Shown: positions 1-5,824, numbered from the stretch's first letter. The stretch: 8,424 nt of DNA from JANXDG01 sp964521665 (GCA_964521665.1 CAZFSG010000051.1:1-8424), one strand, 5' to 3'. Numbers and translations are program-made. Notes: generated from the letters alone by a model not told the origin.

Positions 1-2
1 TG

Positions 3-25
3 GTGGTTGCAGGCTTCAGTCTGCG
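3..25 (+). repeat. REP-like palindrome, family 1, copy 1 (leuB leader)
   Basis: The core GCAGGCTTCAGTCTGC (9-24) folds into a 7-bp stem with one G-T pair, and is preceded by GTGGTT (3-8). It matches two further copies at 1200-1221 and 1434-1456 (consensus head GTAGTC, core GCAGGCTTTAGCCTGC). It is the most diverged of the three and lies near the window edge, so any partner to its left cannot be seen. Confidence 0.7.
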
Positions 26-39
26 AAAAAGAATCTTAT

Positions 40-70
40 TTTTCATAAATATCATAAAAAAAAGTTAACA
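40..70 (+). promoter_or_regulatory. Leader block shared with asd (copy upstream of leuB)
   Basis: TTTTCATAAATATCATAAAA (40-59) matches 1535-1554 upstream of asd at 19 of 20 positions. Both are followed by GTTAWCA (64-70 here, 1557-1563 there), and exactly 24 bases separate that heptamer from each start codon. The block contains a direct repeat TCATAAA (43-49 and 52-58). A promoter or an operator is inferred from the shared position. I cannot place convincing -35 and -10 hexamers, and the similarity might instead reflect a duplicated repeat flank. Confidence 0.4.
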
Positions 71-94
71 GTACTTAAGTAAACAGGAGGAATA

Positions 95-1153
95 ATGAAG
101 ACATATCACATTGCAGTTATTCCAGGAGATGGTACAGGACCTGAAGTTATAGCTGAAGGTATCAAAGTTTTAACTGCAGCGGCAAAAAAATATAATGTAA
201 AATTTGAATTTGTTTATTTTGACTTTGGCGGTGAACGATATTTGAGAACAGGTGAAACATTACCTGATTCTGCAATTGAAGAACTTAAAAAATTTGATGC
301 TATATACCTTGGTGCGATTGGTCATCCTGATGTAAAACCTGGAATTTTAGAGGTTGGTATTTTGTTAAAATTAAGATTTACTTTTGATCAATACATAAAC
401 CTTCGTCCTGTGAAATTATTCCGTGCTGAAGATTGTCCTATAAAAGATAAAAATCCACAAGATGTTGATTTTGTTGTGATCCGAGAGAATACAGGGAGTG
501 TATACACAGGTATAGGTGGTGTTATGCAAAAAGGAACAAAGAACGAAGTTGCAACACAACTTATGGTTTATACTTATAGTCAAGTTGAAAGATGTATTCG
601 TTATGCATATGAGTATACAAGAAAAAGAAATAAAAAGAAATTGTTAACTTTAGTACATAAAACAAATGTTTTAACATATTGTGGTGATTTATGGATGAGA
701 GTGTTCCAAGAAGTAGGAAAAGAATATCCTGATATAAAGCAAGATTATAATCATGTAGATGCATGTTGTATGTGGTTTGTGAAAAATCCTGAGTATTATG
801 ATGTTGTAGTTACAGAAAATATGTTTGGAGATATTATAACAGACCTTGCTGCAATAATACAAGGTGGGTTAGGTATTGCTGCAGGAGGAAATATAAATCC
901 TAATGGTGTGTCAATGTTTGAACCAATGGGTGGTTCTGCACCAAAATATGCAGGTAAAAATATGATAAATCCTTTAGCAGCGATATTTGCTGCAGCAATG
1001 ATGGTAGAATTTTTAGGTGAAGAATCTATGGCAAAATCTATTGAACATGCAATAGAACAAGCATTATTAAGTGGTAAAATAAAAAGTTTGGCTGCAGGTA
1101 AGATGGGACTTACAACTACACAAGTTGGTGATTTAGTTGCAAATTTAGTTTAA
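95..1153 (+). CDS. leuB: 3-isopropylmalate dehydrogenase-like beta-decarboxylating dehydrogenase
   Basis: This 352-aa protein belongs to the isocitrate/isopropylmalate dehydrogenase family. The probable reaction is oxidative decarboxylation of 3-isopropylmalate to 2-oxoisocaproate in cytoplasmic leucine synthesis. Visible motifs are the N-terminal IPGDGTGPEV (9-18); the substrate segment with E86, L90, L91, R94 and NLRP (102-105); R130 and Y137; LVHKTNVLT with K189 (186-194); D222; and the family signature NMFGDIITDLAAIIQGGLG (242-260) with metal ligands D246 and D250. The E-x-G-x-L-L-x-L-R spacing and the HKTNVLT block resemble actinobacterial LeuB as I remember it. The start is fixed by AGGAGG (85-90) four bases upstream. 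The cofactor loop is unusual: GGSAPKYAG (279-287) replaces the common HGSAPDIAG. A tartrate, malate or isocitrate dehydrogenase is a less likely alternative. The nearby asd supports leuB. Confidence 0.8.
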   Translation: MKTYHIAVIPGDGTGPEVIAEGIKVLTAAAKKYNVKFEFVYFDFGGERYLRTGETLPDSAIEELKKFDAIYLGAIGHPDVKPGILEVGILLKLRFTFDQYINLRPVKLFRAEDCPIKDKNPQDVDFVVIRENTGSVYTGIGGVMQKGTKNEVATQLMVYTYSQVERCIRYAYEYTRKRNKKKLLTLVHKTNVLTYCGDLWMRVFQEVGKEYPDIKQDYNHVDACCMWFVKNPEYYDVVVTENMFGDIITDLAAIIQGGLGIAAGGNINPNGVSMFEPMGGSAPKYAGKNMINPLAAIFAAAMMVEFLGEESMAKSIEHAIEQALLSGKIKSLAAGKMGLTTTQVGDLVANLV

Positions 1154-1199
1154 AATTTGTTGAACAAAATTTAAGTTTTGGACAAAATATAAATTTTTG

Positions 1200-1221
1200 G
1201 TAATCACAGGCTTTAGCCTGC
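1200..1221 (+). repeat. REP-like palindrome, family 1, copy 2
   Basis: The core CAGGCTTTAGCCTG (1207-1220) is a perfect inverted repeat, preceded by GTAATCA, which resembles the GTAGTCG head of the copy at 1434. It differs from that copy only in the head, where G-to-A changes also shorten the stem. Confidence 0.75.
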
Positions 1222-1229
1222 TTATAATT

Positions 1230-1257
1230 GCAATAACATGGTTATTGCGGTCCAAAA
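1230..1257 (+). repeat. Family-2 hairpin with GTCCAAAA tail, copy 1
   Basis: GCAATAACATGGTTATTGC (1230-1248) forms an 8-bp stem with an ATG loop, followed by the tail GGTCCAAAA (1249-1257). The tail recurs, slightly varied, after other hairpins in this gap, and its reverse complement occurs at 1176-1183. Confidence 0.7.
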
Positions 1258-1268
1258 AATTTTGTATT

Positions 1269-1307
1269 CGCTAATTTTAATTAGCGCTAATAATATTGCA
1301 GTCCAAA
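1269..1307 (+). repeat. Degenerate family-2 unit with an AT-rich hairpin
   Basis: CGCTAATTTTAATTAGCG (1269-1286) is an 8-bp stem with a TT loop. It overlaps a second perfect palindrome, ATTAGCGCTAAT (1280-1291), so two alternative folds compete. The segment ends in TTGCAGTCCAAA (1296-1307), the same end as the family-2 unit at 1388-1416, but no matching left arm is present. It looks like a decayed or recombined copy. Confidence 0.5.
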
Positions 1308-1312
1308 GAAAT

Positions 1313-1340
1313 GCAACAACATGATTGTTGAAATCCAAAA
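1313..1340 (+). repeat. Family-2 hairpin with tail, copy 3 (imperfect)
   Basis: CAACAA (1314-1319) pairs with TTGTTG (1325-1330) around a CATGA loop, followed by AAATCCAAAA (1331-1340). The tail TCCAAAA (1334-1340) is the exact reverse complement of TTTTGGA at 1352-1358, so this unit and the next are arranged tail to tail. Confidence 0.6.
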
Positions 1341-1351
1341 TTTTTTAGTTA

Positions 1352-1379
1352 TTTTGGAGTGCAATAACCGCGTTATTGC
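1352..1379 (-). repeat. Family-2 hairpin, copy 4, inverted
   Basis: The tail lies on the left here: TTTTGGAGT (1352-1360) then GCAATAACCGCGTTATTGC (1361-1379), an 8-bp stem with a CGC loop. ATTTTGGAGTGCAA (1351-1364) and TTGCAGTCCAAAAT (1404-1417) are reverse complements at 13 of 14 positions, so this copy and the next form a larger inverted pair. Confidence 0.65.
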
Positions 1380-1387
1380 TAAAAATT

Positions 1388-1416
1388 GCAACAACCATGG
1401 TTGTTGCAGTCCAAAA
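1388..1416 (+). repeat. Family-2 hairpin, copy 5 (perfect 20-bp palindrome)
   Basis: GCAACAACCATGGTTGTTGC (1388-1407) is a perfect palindrome followed by AGTCCAAAA (1408-1416). Relative to the copies at 1230 and 1361, the fifth stem pair is C-G instead of T-A with both sides changed, which keeps the pairing. Confidence 0.75.
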
Positions 1417-1433
1417 TGCAAGTTTAATTATTG

Positions 1434-1456
1434 GTAGTCGCAGGCTTTAGCCTGCG
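1434..1456 (+). repeat. REP-like palindrome, family 1, copy 3 (GTAG-headed)
   Basis: GTAG (1434-1437) is followed by CGCAGGCTTTAGCCTGCG (1439-1456), an 8-bp perfect stem with a TT loop. A GTAG-type tetranucleotide just 5' of a short palindrome is the known layout of REP elements acted on by RAYT (TnpA-REP) transposases. No such transposase gene lies in this window. Confidence 0.75.
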
Positions 1457-1475
1457 TAATTTTGTCAACGAAAAA

Positions 1476-1498
1476 CGCAACCTAAAGGTTGCGACTAC
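1476..1498 (-). repeat. REP-like palindrome, family 1 variant, inverted partner
   Basis: CGCAACCTAAAGGTTGCG (1476-1493) has an 8-bp stem and is followed by ACTAC (1494-1498). Read on the minus strand it starts GTAGTCGCA, identical to 1434-1442. Two internal stem pairs differ from the copy at 1434, both by compensated changes. The two copies form an inverted pair like a BIME. Confidence 0.75.
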
Positions 1499-1534
1499 TA
1501 TAGACTGTGGTGTGATGTCCACGCAATTAAAAGA

Positions 1535-1563
1535 TTTTCATAAACATCATAAAATAGTTATCA
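1535..1563 (+). promoter_or_regulatory. Leader block shared with leuB (copy upstream of asd)
   Basis: TTTTCATAAACATCATAAAA (1535-1554) and GTTATCA (1557-1563) repeat the block at 40-70, with one substitution in the first 20 bases, a 2-base length difference, and one substitution in the heptamer. The heptamer again ends 24 bases before the ATG. As it is the last sequence before a long operon, a promoter or operator role is plausible but inferred. The strong Shine-Dalgarno AAGGAGGT (1577-1584) follows. Confidence 0.4.
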
Positions 1564-1587
1564 CAACGTAAATATAAAGGAGGTAAT

Positions 1588-2670
1588 ATGTATAACATAG
1601 CAGTAGTTGGTGCAACAGGTGCTGTAGGACAAGAAATGTTAAATATGTTATCTTGTAGAAATTTTCCTGTAAATAAAATTTACCCATTTGCATCAAGCAG
1701 GTCTAAAGGTAAAAAAATAAAGTTTAAAAATAACGAATACGAGGTTATTGAACTTACAAAAGAAAATGTTGAAAAATATTCAAAAGAAATACATCTTGCT
1801 TTGTTTTCTGCTGGAGCAAGTGTTTCAAAAGAATACGCACCTATCTTTGCACAAAAAGGTATTTTTGTAGTAGACAATTCTTCAGCGTGGCGTATGGAAC
1901 CACAGATTCCTTTAGTAGTTCCTGAAGTGAATTCACATACATTGTCAAAAGATAAAAAAATTATTGCTAACCCTAATTGTTCAACAATACAAATGGTTGT
2001 TGTTTTAGCACCGATACATAAAGTTGCAAAAATTAAAAGAATAATTGTTTCAACATACCAATCGGTCTCAGGAGCAGGTGGTAAAGCAATGGTTGAACTT
2101 TTTGAAGAAACAAAAAGTGTTATCAAAAATCTTGAACAACAACCATCTTTAATTTCAAATGATAATTCTCTTTTCTTAACTAAAAAACAACAAAATTCTG
2201 TTTTTCCAAGACAAATCGCATTTAATTTAATACCACAGATTGATATTTTTTTACAAAATTTGTATACTAAAGAAGAAATGAAAATGGTAAATGAAACAAA
2301 AAAAATTTTAGAAGATGAAAATATTAAAATTTCAGCACAATGTGTTCGTGTTCCAGTATTTAGAGCACATTCTGAATCTGTATGGATTGAGACAGAAAAG
2401 AAAATTAGTGCCAAAGAAGTTAAAGAAATTTTAAGTAAACATCAATCAGTAAAAATTGTAGATGATCCTTTTAATGAAGAACCAACTTTGAGATACCCAA
2501 CACCTTTAGATGCTACATCTCAACAGATAACTTATGTAGGAAGAATAAGAGAAGATTTGTCTTGTGATAATGGCATAGTAATGTGGATAGTATCAGACAA
2601 TTTGCTTAAGGGAGCAGCACTTAATGCTGTCCAAATTCTTGAAGAATTGGTGAACAAAAAAATTGTATGA
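1588..2670 (+). CDS. asd: Aspartate-semialdehyde dehydrogenase
   Basis: This 360-aa enzyme reduces aspartyl phosphate to aspartate semialdehyde with NADPH, the branch point to lysine/diaminopimelate, threonine and methionine. Visible features are the nucleotide-binding GATGAVG (8-14), NPNCST (128-133) with catalytic Cys131, STYQSVSGAG (155-164) with Gln158, the AFNLIPQID block (211-219), and RVPVFRAHSES (254-264) with catalytic His261. The C-terminal VGRIREDL and VSDNLLKGAALNAVQI blocks are also present. Length and motif spacing fit the full-length Asd type found in Gram-positive and many other bacteria. The start is supported by AAGGAGGT three bases upstream. It is the first gene of the packed series, and its stop overlaps the next start (ATGA). 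The leuB-asd pairing is common elsewhere. Confidence 0.96.
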   Translation: MYNIAVVGATGAVGQEMLNMLSCRNFPVNKIYPFASSRSKGKKIKFKNNEYEVIELTKENVEKYSKEIHLALFSAGASVSKEYAPIFAQKGIFVVDNSSAWRMEPQIPLVVPEVNSHTLSKDKKIIANPNCSTIQMVVVLAPIHKVAKIKRIIVSTYQSVSGAGGKAMVELFEETKSVIKNLEQQPSLISNDNSLFLTKKQQNSVFPRQIAFNLIPQIDIFLQNLYTKEEMKMVNETKKILEDENIKISAQCVRVPVFRAHSESVWIETEKKISAKEVKEILSKHQSVKIVDDPFNEEPTLRYPTPLDATSQQITYVGRIREDLSCDNGIVMWIVSDNLLKGAALNAVQILEELVNKKIV

Positions 2671-3392
2671 AAAAACTTATAGTTAATGCAGACGATTTAG
2701 GACTCAATCCAAAAGTTAACCAAGGAATCATTCAAGCGTTTAAAGATGGTGTTGTAACAACTGCAAGTTTAATGACAACAAAAGAAGGTTTTGAAGATGC
2801 GATAAACCTTATAAAAGATAATCCAAGGTTAAAAATAGGAATACATTTAGATTTAGACGAGTATTTTGAAATAGATCATAGTCGTGGGCGTATCATAGGA
2901 TATAAAATTTCACCTTTACCAATAGATGAAATTTGTTCTAAAATAAGACAACAAATTGAATCTGTGTTATCAAAAGATATTTATCCAGACCATATTACAG
3001 GACATCATCATGTACATTTAATTAAAGAAATTTTTCCTAAAGTTATTGAATTGATGAAAGAATATAAAATTTATGGTATAAGGTTTAGCAGAAAGATAAT
3101 GTTTGATCCGAATCTGTATGACGAGTTTAAAAAAATAATTGAAGAAAACGATATTGTATCACCGCCGTATTTTATTGAAGGATGGTATTGGGGAAATATT
3201 GATGAACCATATACAATTGCTGAACTTATGACACACCCGGGTTATGGTGAACTATGGCGCGAATATGAACTTTCAGCAAGTTGTGACCAAAAACTTAAAG
3301 CGTATCTCAGAGAAAAAAATATACAACTTATTACTTATACAGATTTGATCAACGAAATTAAAATGTCAAAAAACACAAGTGGCAATTTATAA
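2667..3392 (+). CDS. ChbG/YdjC-family carbohydrate deacetylase
   Basis: This 241-aa protein has the fold signatures of the YdjC/ChbG metal-dependent deacetylases, which remove N-acetyl groups from sugars such as chitooligosaccharides. The family also includes the hopanoid-associated HpnK. Visible motifs are NADDLG (7-12) with metal-binding Asp, GIHLDLD (58-64) with His60, GHHHVH (112-117), and THPGYGE (189-195) near the C-terminus. The residue two before the histidine cluster is Thr111, where I recall Asp in relatives (DSHHHVH). There is no signal peptide, so it is predicted cytoplasmic. Its ATG overlaps the asd stop by four bases, suggesting translational coupling. The substrate is unknown. 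The glmU gene downstream makes a cell-wall or glycan sugar link tempting, but that is speculation. Confidence 0.88.
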   Translation: MKKLIVNADDLGLNPKVNQGIIQAFKDGVVTTASLMTTKEGFEDAINLIKDNPRLKIGIHLDLDEYFEIDHSRGRIIGYKISPLPIDEICSKIRQQIESVLSKDIYPDHITGHHHVHLIKEIFPKVIELMKEYKIYGIRFSRKIMFDPNLYDEFKKIIEENDIVSPPYFIEGWYWGNIDEPYTIAELMTHPGYGELWREYELSASCDQKLKAYLREKNIQLITYTDLINEIKMSKNTSGNL

Positions 3393-4110
3393 ACTTGTAG
3401 TTGAATACAATGGTAAAAATTTTTATGGTTCTCAAAAACAAAGTTCTTTGAGAACAGTTGAAGGTGTTCTTGAAAAAGTTTTTAATAATTTGTTGAATAC
3501 AAAAAATTCTAAAGTTTCTTTTCTTTCACGAACTGACAGAGGTGTACATTCTGTAGGGAACATAGCGAAGCTTGTATGTGATAAAAATTTTGATACAAAA
3601 AAATTTTTGGAAACAATAAATTATTTTTTACCCGAAGATGTTAAAATTGTAAAAATTAGTAAATTATTTAGTAAAAGTAAACTCAAACCAAAATATAAAA
3701 TATATTATTACGTTGTATACAATTCTCCTACACCACCAACATTACTAAAAGAATACAGTTTCTGGGTAAGAAAGAAAATTTCAATGTCGATTCTACATAA
3801 AGCAATAAAAATTATAACAAATTGTAAAAATCTTAATTTTGTTGCAACAAAAGAAGATGCTCAACATAATAGAACAAAAGGTTGTAAAATAAAAATTAAA
3901 GTATCAAAAGTTCAACAGTTTATAATTTTTAAATTTATAGGAACAAAATTTACACAACATATGATTCGTAACATAATGTCTTTGTTGATTCAAACAGCAA
4001 CTGGTAAAATTTCGTTAGACCAACTAAAAAAAATTGTTTCCACATGGAAGTATTGTAAAACACCACCTGCTGATGCAAACGCGTTGATACTAACAAAGAT
4101 TGTGTTGTAA
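3379..4110 (+). CDS. truA: tRNA pseudouridine synthase A, divergent
   Basis: This 243-aa protein matches TruA, which converts uridines 38-40 of the tRNA anticodon stem-loop to pseudouridine. Supporting features are the N-terminal YKLVVEYNGKNFYGSQ (4-19), RTDRGVHS (51-58) with catalytic Asp53, the Tyr-rich IYYYVVYN (108-115) at the active-site tyrosine position, NRT (164-166), and FTQHMIRNIM (191-200) with the conserved Arg197. It is divergent: the usual GRTDAGVHA, FHARxSAxxRxY and GLxL blocks are altered or missing. The start is GTG at 3379; an in-frame stop at 3346-3348 with no ATG between leaves little choice. The gene overlaps the deacetylase by 14 bases, and no clear Shine-Dalgarno is visible. 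TruA rather than another pseudouridine synthase family is well supported. Confidence 0.9.
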   Translation: MAIYKLVVEYNGKNFYGSQKQSSLRTVEGVLEKVFNNLLNTKNSKVSFLSRTDRGVHSVGNIAKLVCDKNFDTKKFLETINYFLPEDVKIVKISKLFSKSKLKPKYKIYYYVVYNSPTPPTLLKEYSFWVRKKISMSILHKAIKIITNCKNLNFVATKEDAQHNRTKGCKIKIKVSKVQQFIIFKFIGTKFTQHMIRNIMSLLIQTATGKISLDQLKKIVSTWKYCKTPPADANALILTKIVL

Positions 4111-4127
4111 TATAATAAAGTAAAACT

Positions 4128-4439
4128 ATGAAAAAAAGTGTTTTTAAACAGACAATTGAAAAATTTACTAACATATTTAATGAAGTTAAAAAGATTTTAC
4201 AACAAGATGTTATCTATGGTACAAGGTTAGGAAAAATAAAACTAAAAGAATTAAAACTTGAACAAAAAAAGTTAGAAAAACTTATTGAGATAGGTAGAAA
4301 GACATATTTTTTATACAAAAAAGGGTTAATAGATAATCAAGAACTTAAACAACTATGTAACCAACTTTCAATACTTGAATCACAAGCAAAGGTGTATCAT
4401 ACAACTGCAGAAGAATATAAAAAGAAGATAAAGTTATGA
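4128..4439 (+). CDS. Small Lys-rich helical protein, function unknown
   Basis: I do not recognise this 103-aa protein. It is almost entirely charged and helix-friendly, with many Lys and Glu, no transmembrane stretch, no signal peptide and one Cys (residue 82). Residues 36-60 and 66-101 look like two amphipathic helices, consistent with a short coiled-coil hairpin, joined around KKGLIDNQEL. It starts 17 bases after truA with only a weak AAAG-type ribosome site, and its TGA overlaps the glmU ATG by four bases, so the two are probably co-translated. The placement, length and AT-rich codon use like its neighbours argue that it is a real gene. A scaffold or partner role is possible but nothing in the sequence shows it. 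Confidence 0.75.
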   Translation: MKKSVFKQTIEKFTNIFNEVKKILQQDVIYGTRLGKIKLKELKLEQKKLEKLIEIGRKTYFLYKKGLIDNQELKQLCNQLSILESQAKVYHTTAEEYKKKIKL

Positions 4440-5824
4440 AAAACATAAGTTGTGTAATACTTGCTGCAGGTGAAGGAACAAGAATGAAGTCTGAGGTCCC
4501 GAAAGTGTTGTTAGATATTTGTGGTAAATTAATGATTGAACATTTGCTACAAACTGTTAAAGAGTTAGATTTTTACAAAGTTTATGTTGTAGTTGGATAC
4601 AAATCTGATTTAGTAAAACAAAAAATTTTACAATCTTCTGTTGGTAGGAGATTAAAAAATAAATTTGTGTTTGTTTATCAAGAAAAACAACTTGGGTCAG
4701 GTCATGCATTGAAACTTGTAGAAAAATATGTTTCAAAATCTGAGAAATACTTAGTTGTTCTTTCAGCAGATGTTCCTCTTGTTAGCAAAGAAACTTTAGA
4801 AGAGTTAATAAAACAACATTGTTCTAATTCGGTTGAATGTAGTGTGTTATCTGTTTTTTTAGAAAATCCTTATGGGTATGGAAGGATTGTTCGTGATATT
4901 TCAAAAAAATTTGTTGCAATTGTTGAAGAAGTTGATGCTACACAACAACAGAAGTTAATAAAAGAAGTAAATACGGGGATATATATATTTTCATTGCCGA
5001 ACTTATGGCCTGCATTAAAACAAATAACACCGGACAACAACAAAGGTGAGTATTATCTTACAGATGTAGTAAAATTTTTATCTTCAAAACAAACAGTTGT
5101 ATGTAAGGATATTAACGAAGTAAAAGGTGTAAATACAAAAAAAGATCTTGCAGAAGTTGTAGAGATTGTAAGAAAAAGAGTTTTAGAAAACCTGATGTTG
5201 TCAGGTGTGACAATTATTCTTCCACAAACAGTTTATATAGATTGTAATACAAAAATTGAGCCTGAAACAAAAGTTTTACAAGGATGTGTAATTATAAACT
5301 CAGAAATTGGTAGAAATTGTGTTATAGGACCATATAGTTTTATTTCACACAGCAAAGTCGGTAATGACACAGAAATTGTTTACTCATACGTAGATTTGGC
5401 TGATATTGGTAATAAATGTAGTATAGGACCGTTCAGTAGGATACGTCCTCAAACAAAACTTTATGACGAAGTTAAAATAGGAAATTTTGTTGAAGTAAAA
5501 AAAAGTAAGATTAACAGTGGGACAAAAATTAATCATCTTTCATATATTGGTGATGCTGTGATAGAAGAAAATGTTAACATTGGTGCTGGAACTATTACTT
5601 GTAATTATGATGGTATAAAAAAACATAAAACATATATTAGTAAAAATGTTTTTGTTGGGTCAAATGTGAATCTTGTAGCACCAATAAAAATTGGTAGTAA
5701 TGTAGTTATTGGTGCGGGTTCTACTGTGACAAAAAATGTACCAAAAAATACTTTGGTGATTGCACGGGCTCAAGAGGTGCATAAATATAATCATGAAATA
5801 ATTAAAAAACTGTTTAGTAATTAA
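4436..5824 (+). CDS. glmU: Bifunctional UDP-GlcNAc pyrophosphorylase / glucosamine-1-phosphate N-acetyltransferase
   Basis: This 462-aa full-length GlmU acetylates glucosamine-1-phosphate and then couples it to UTP, giving UDP-GlcNAc for peptidoglycan and lipopolysaccharide. The N-terminal uridyltransferase domain (about 1-230) shows LAAGEGTRMKSEVPKVL (9-25), QLGSGHA (85-91), SADVPL with Asp112, YGYGRI (146-151), EVNTGIY (177-183), GEYYLTD (204-210) and GVN (231-233). A helical linker leads to a left-handed beta-helix of hexapeptide repeats from about 255, with GPFSRIRP (331-338), NFVEVKKS (350-357), the catalytic His367 in NHLSYIGDA (366-374), and a canonical NIGAGTITCNYDG (381-393). Small departures are S for T in QLGTGHA and A for G before DVPL. 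The ATG overlaps the preceding stop, and prs follows after 16 bases. Confidence 0.97.
   Translation: MKNISCVILAAGEGTRMKSEVPKVLLDICGKLMIEHLLQTVKELDFYKVYVVVGYKSDLVKQKILQSSVGRRLKNKFVFVYQEKQLGSGHALKLVEKYVSKSEKYLVVLSADVPLVSKETLEELIKQHCSNSVECSVLSVFLENPYGYGRIVRDISKKFVAIVEEVDATQQQKLIKEVNTGIYIFSLPNLWPALKQITPDNNKGEYYLTDVVKFLSSKQTVVCKDINEVKGVNTKKDLAEVVEIVRKRVLENLMLSGVTIILPQTVYIDCNTKIEPETKVLQGCVIINSEIGRNCVIGPYSFISHSKVGNDTEIVYSYVDLADIGNKCSIGPFSRIRPQTKLYDEVKIGNFVEVKKSKINSGTKINHLSYIGDAVIEENVNIGAGTITCNYDGIKKHKTYISKNVFVGSNVNLVAPIKIGSNVVIGAGSTVTKNVPKNTLVIARAQEVHKYNHEIIKKLFSN

Larger units (their letters stand above)
1154..1587. other. Non-coding intergenic region packed with palindromic repeats
   Basis: This 434-base gap has no credible coding sequence. 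It holds three family-1 REP-like hairpins (two direct, one inverted), five family-2 hairpin/tail units, and at its right end the asd leader block and Shine-Dalgarno. All other gaps in the window are 17 bases or shorter, so the concentration of repeats here is striking. TTTTGGAC (1176-1183) is the exact reverse complement of GTCCAAAA (1250-1257), so the first two hairpins are enclosed by an outer inverted repeat. About 1499-1534 holds only a small GTGG/CCAC inverted repeat that I cannot assign. Confidence 0.8.

Noticed and set aside
1..94. Riboswitch or leucine attenuator ahead of leuB
   Set aside because: There is no leader peptide with Leu codons, no T-box-like motif and no terminator/antiterminator pair. 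The only structure is the REP-like palindrome shared with the next gap.
1152..1180. Possible intrinsic terminator after leuB (AAATTTGT / ACAAAATTT inverted repeat then TTTT)
   Set aside because: The stem has almost no G-C pairs and a bulged A, and the T run is short and displaced by AAG. Too weak to call in AT-rich sequence, though some leuB terminator must exist.
1200..1500. CRISPR-like array of short repeats
   Set aside because: The units are palindromes of two families in mixed orientation with uneven spacing and no uniform spacers, and no cas gene is in the window.
1680..2414. Long open frame on the minus strand (244 codons)
   Set aside because: It lies wholly inside asd, whose motifs are unmistakable. 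The translation is Ser/Ile/Phe-rich without recognisable motifs, as expected for the antisense of AT-rich coding DNA.
3346..3378. Longer TruA N-terminus or an ATG start
   Set aside because: In frame there is a TGA at 3346-3348 and no ATG before the GTG at 3379; the ATG at 3363 belongs to the deacetylase frame.
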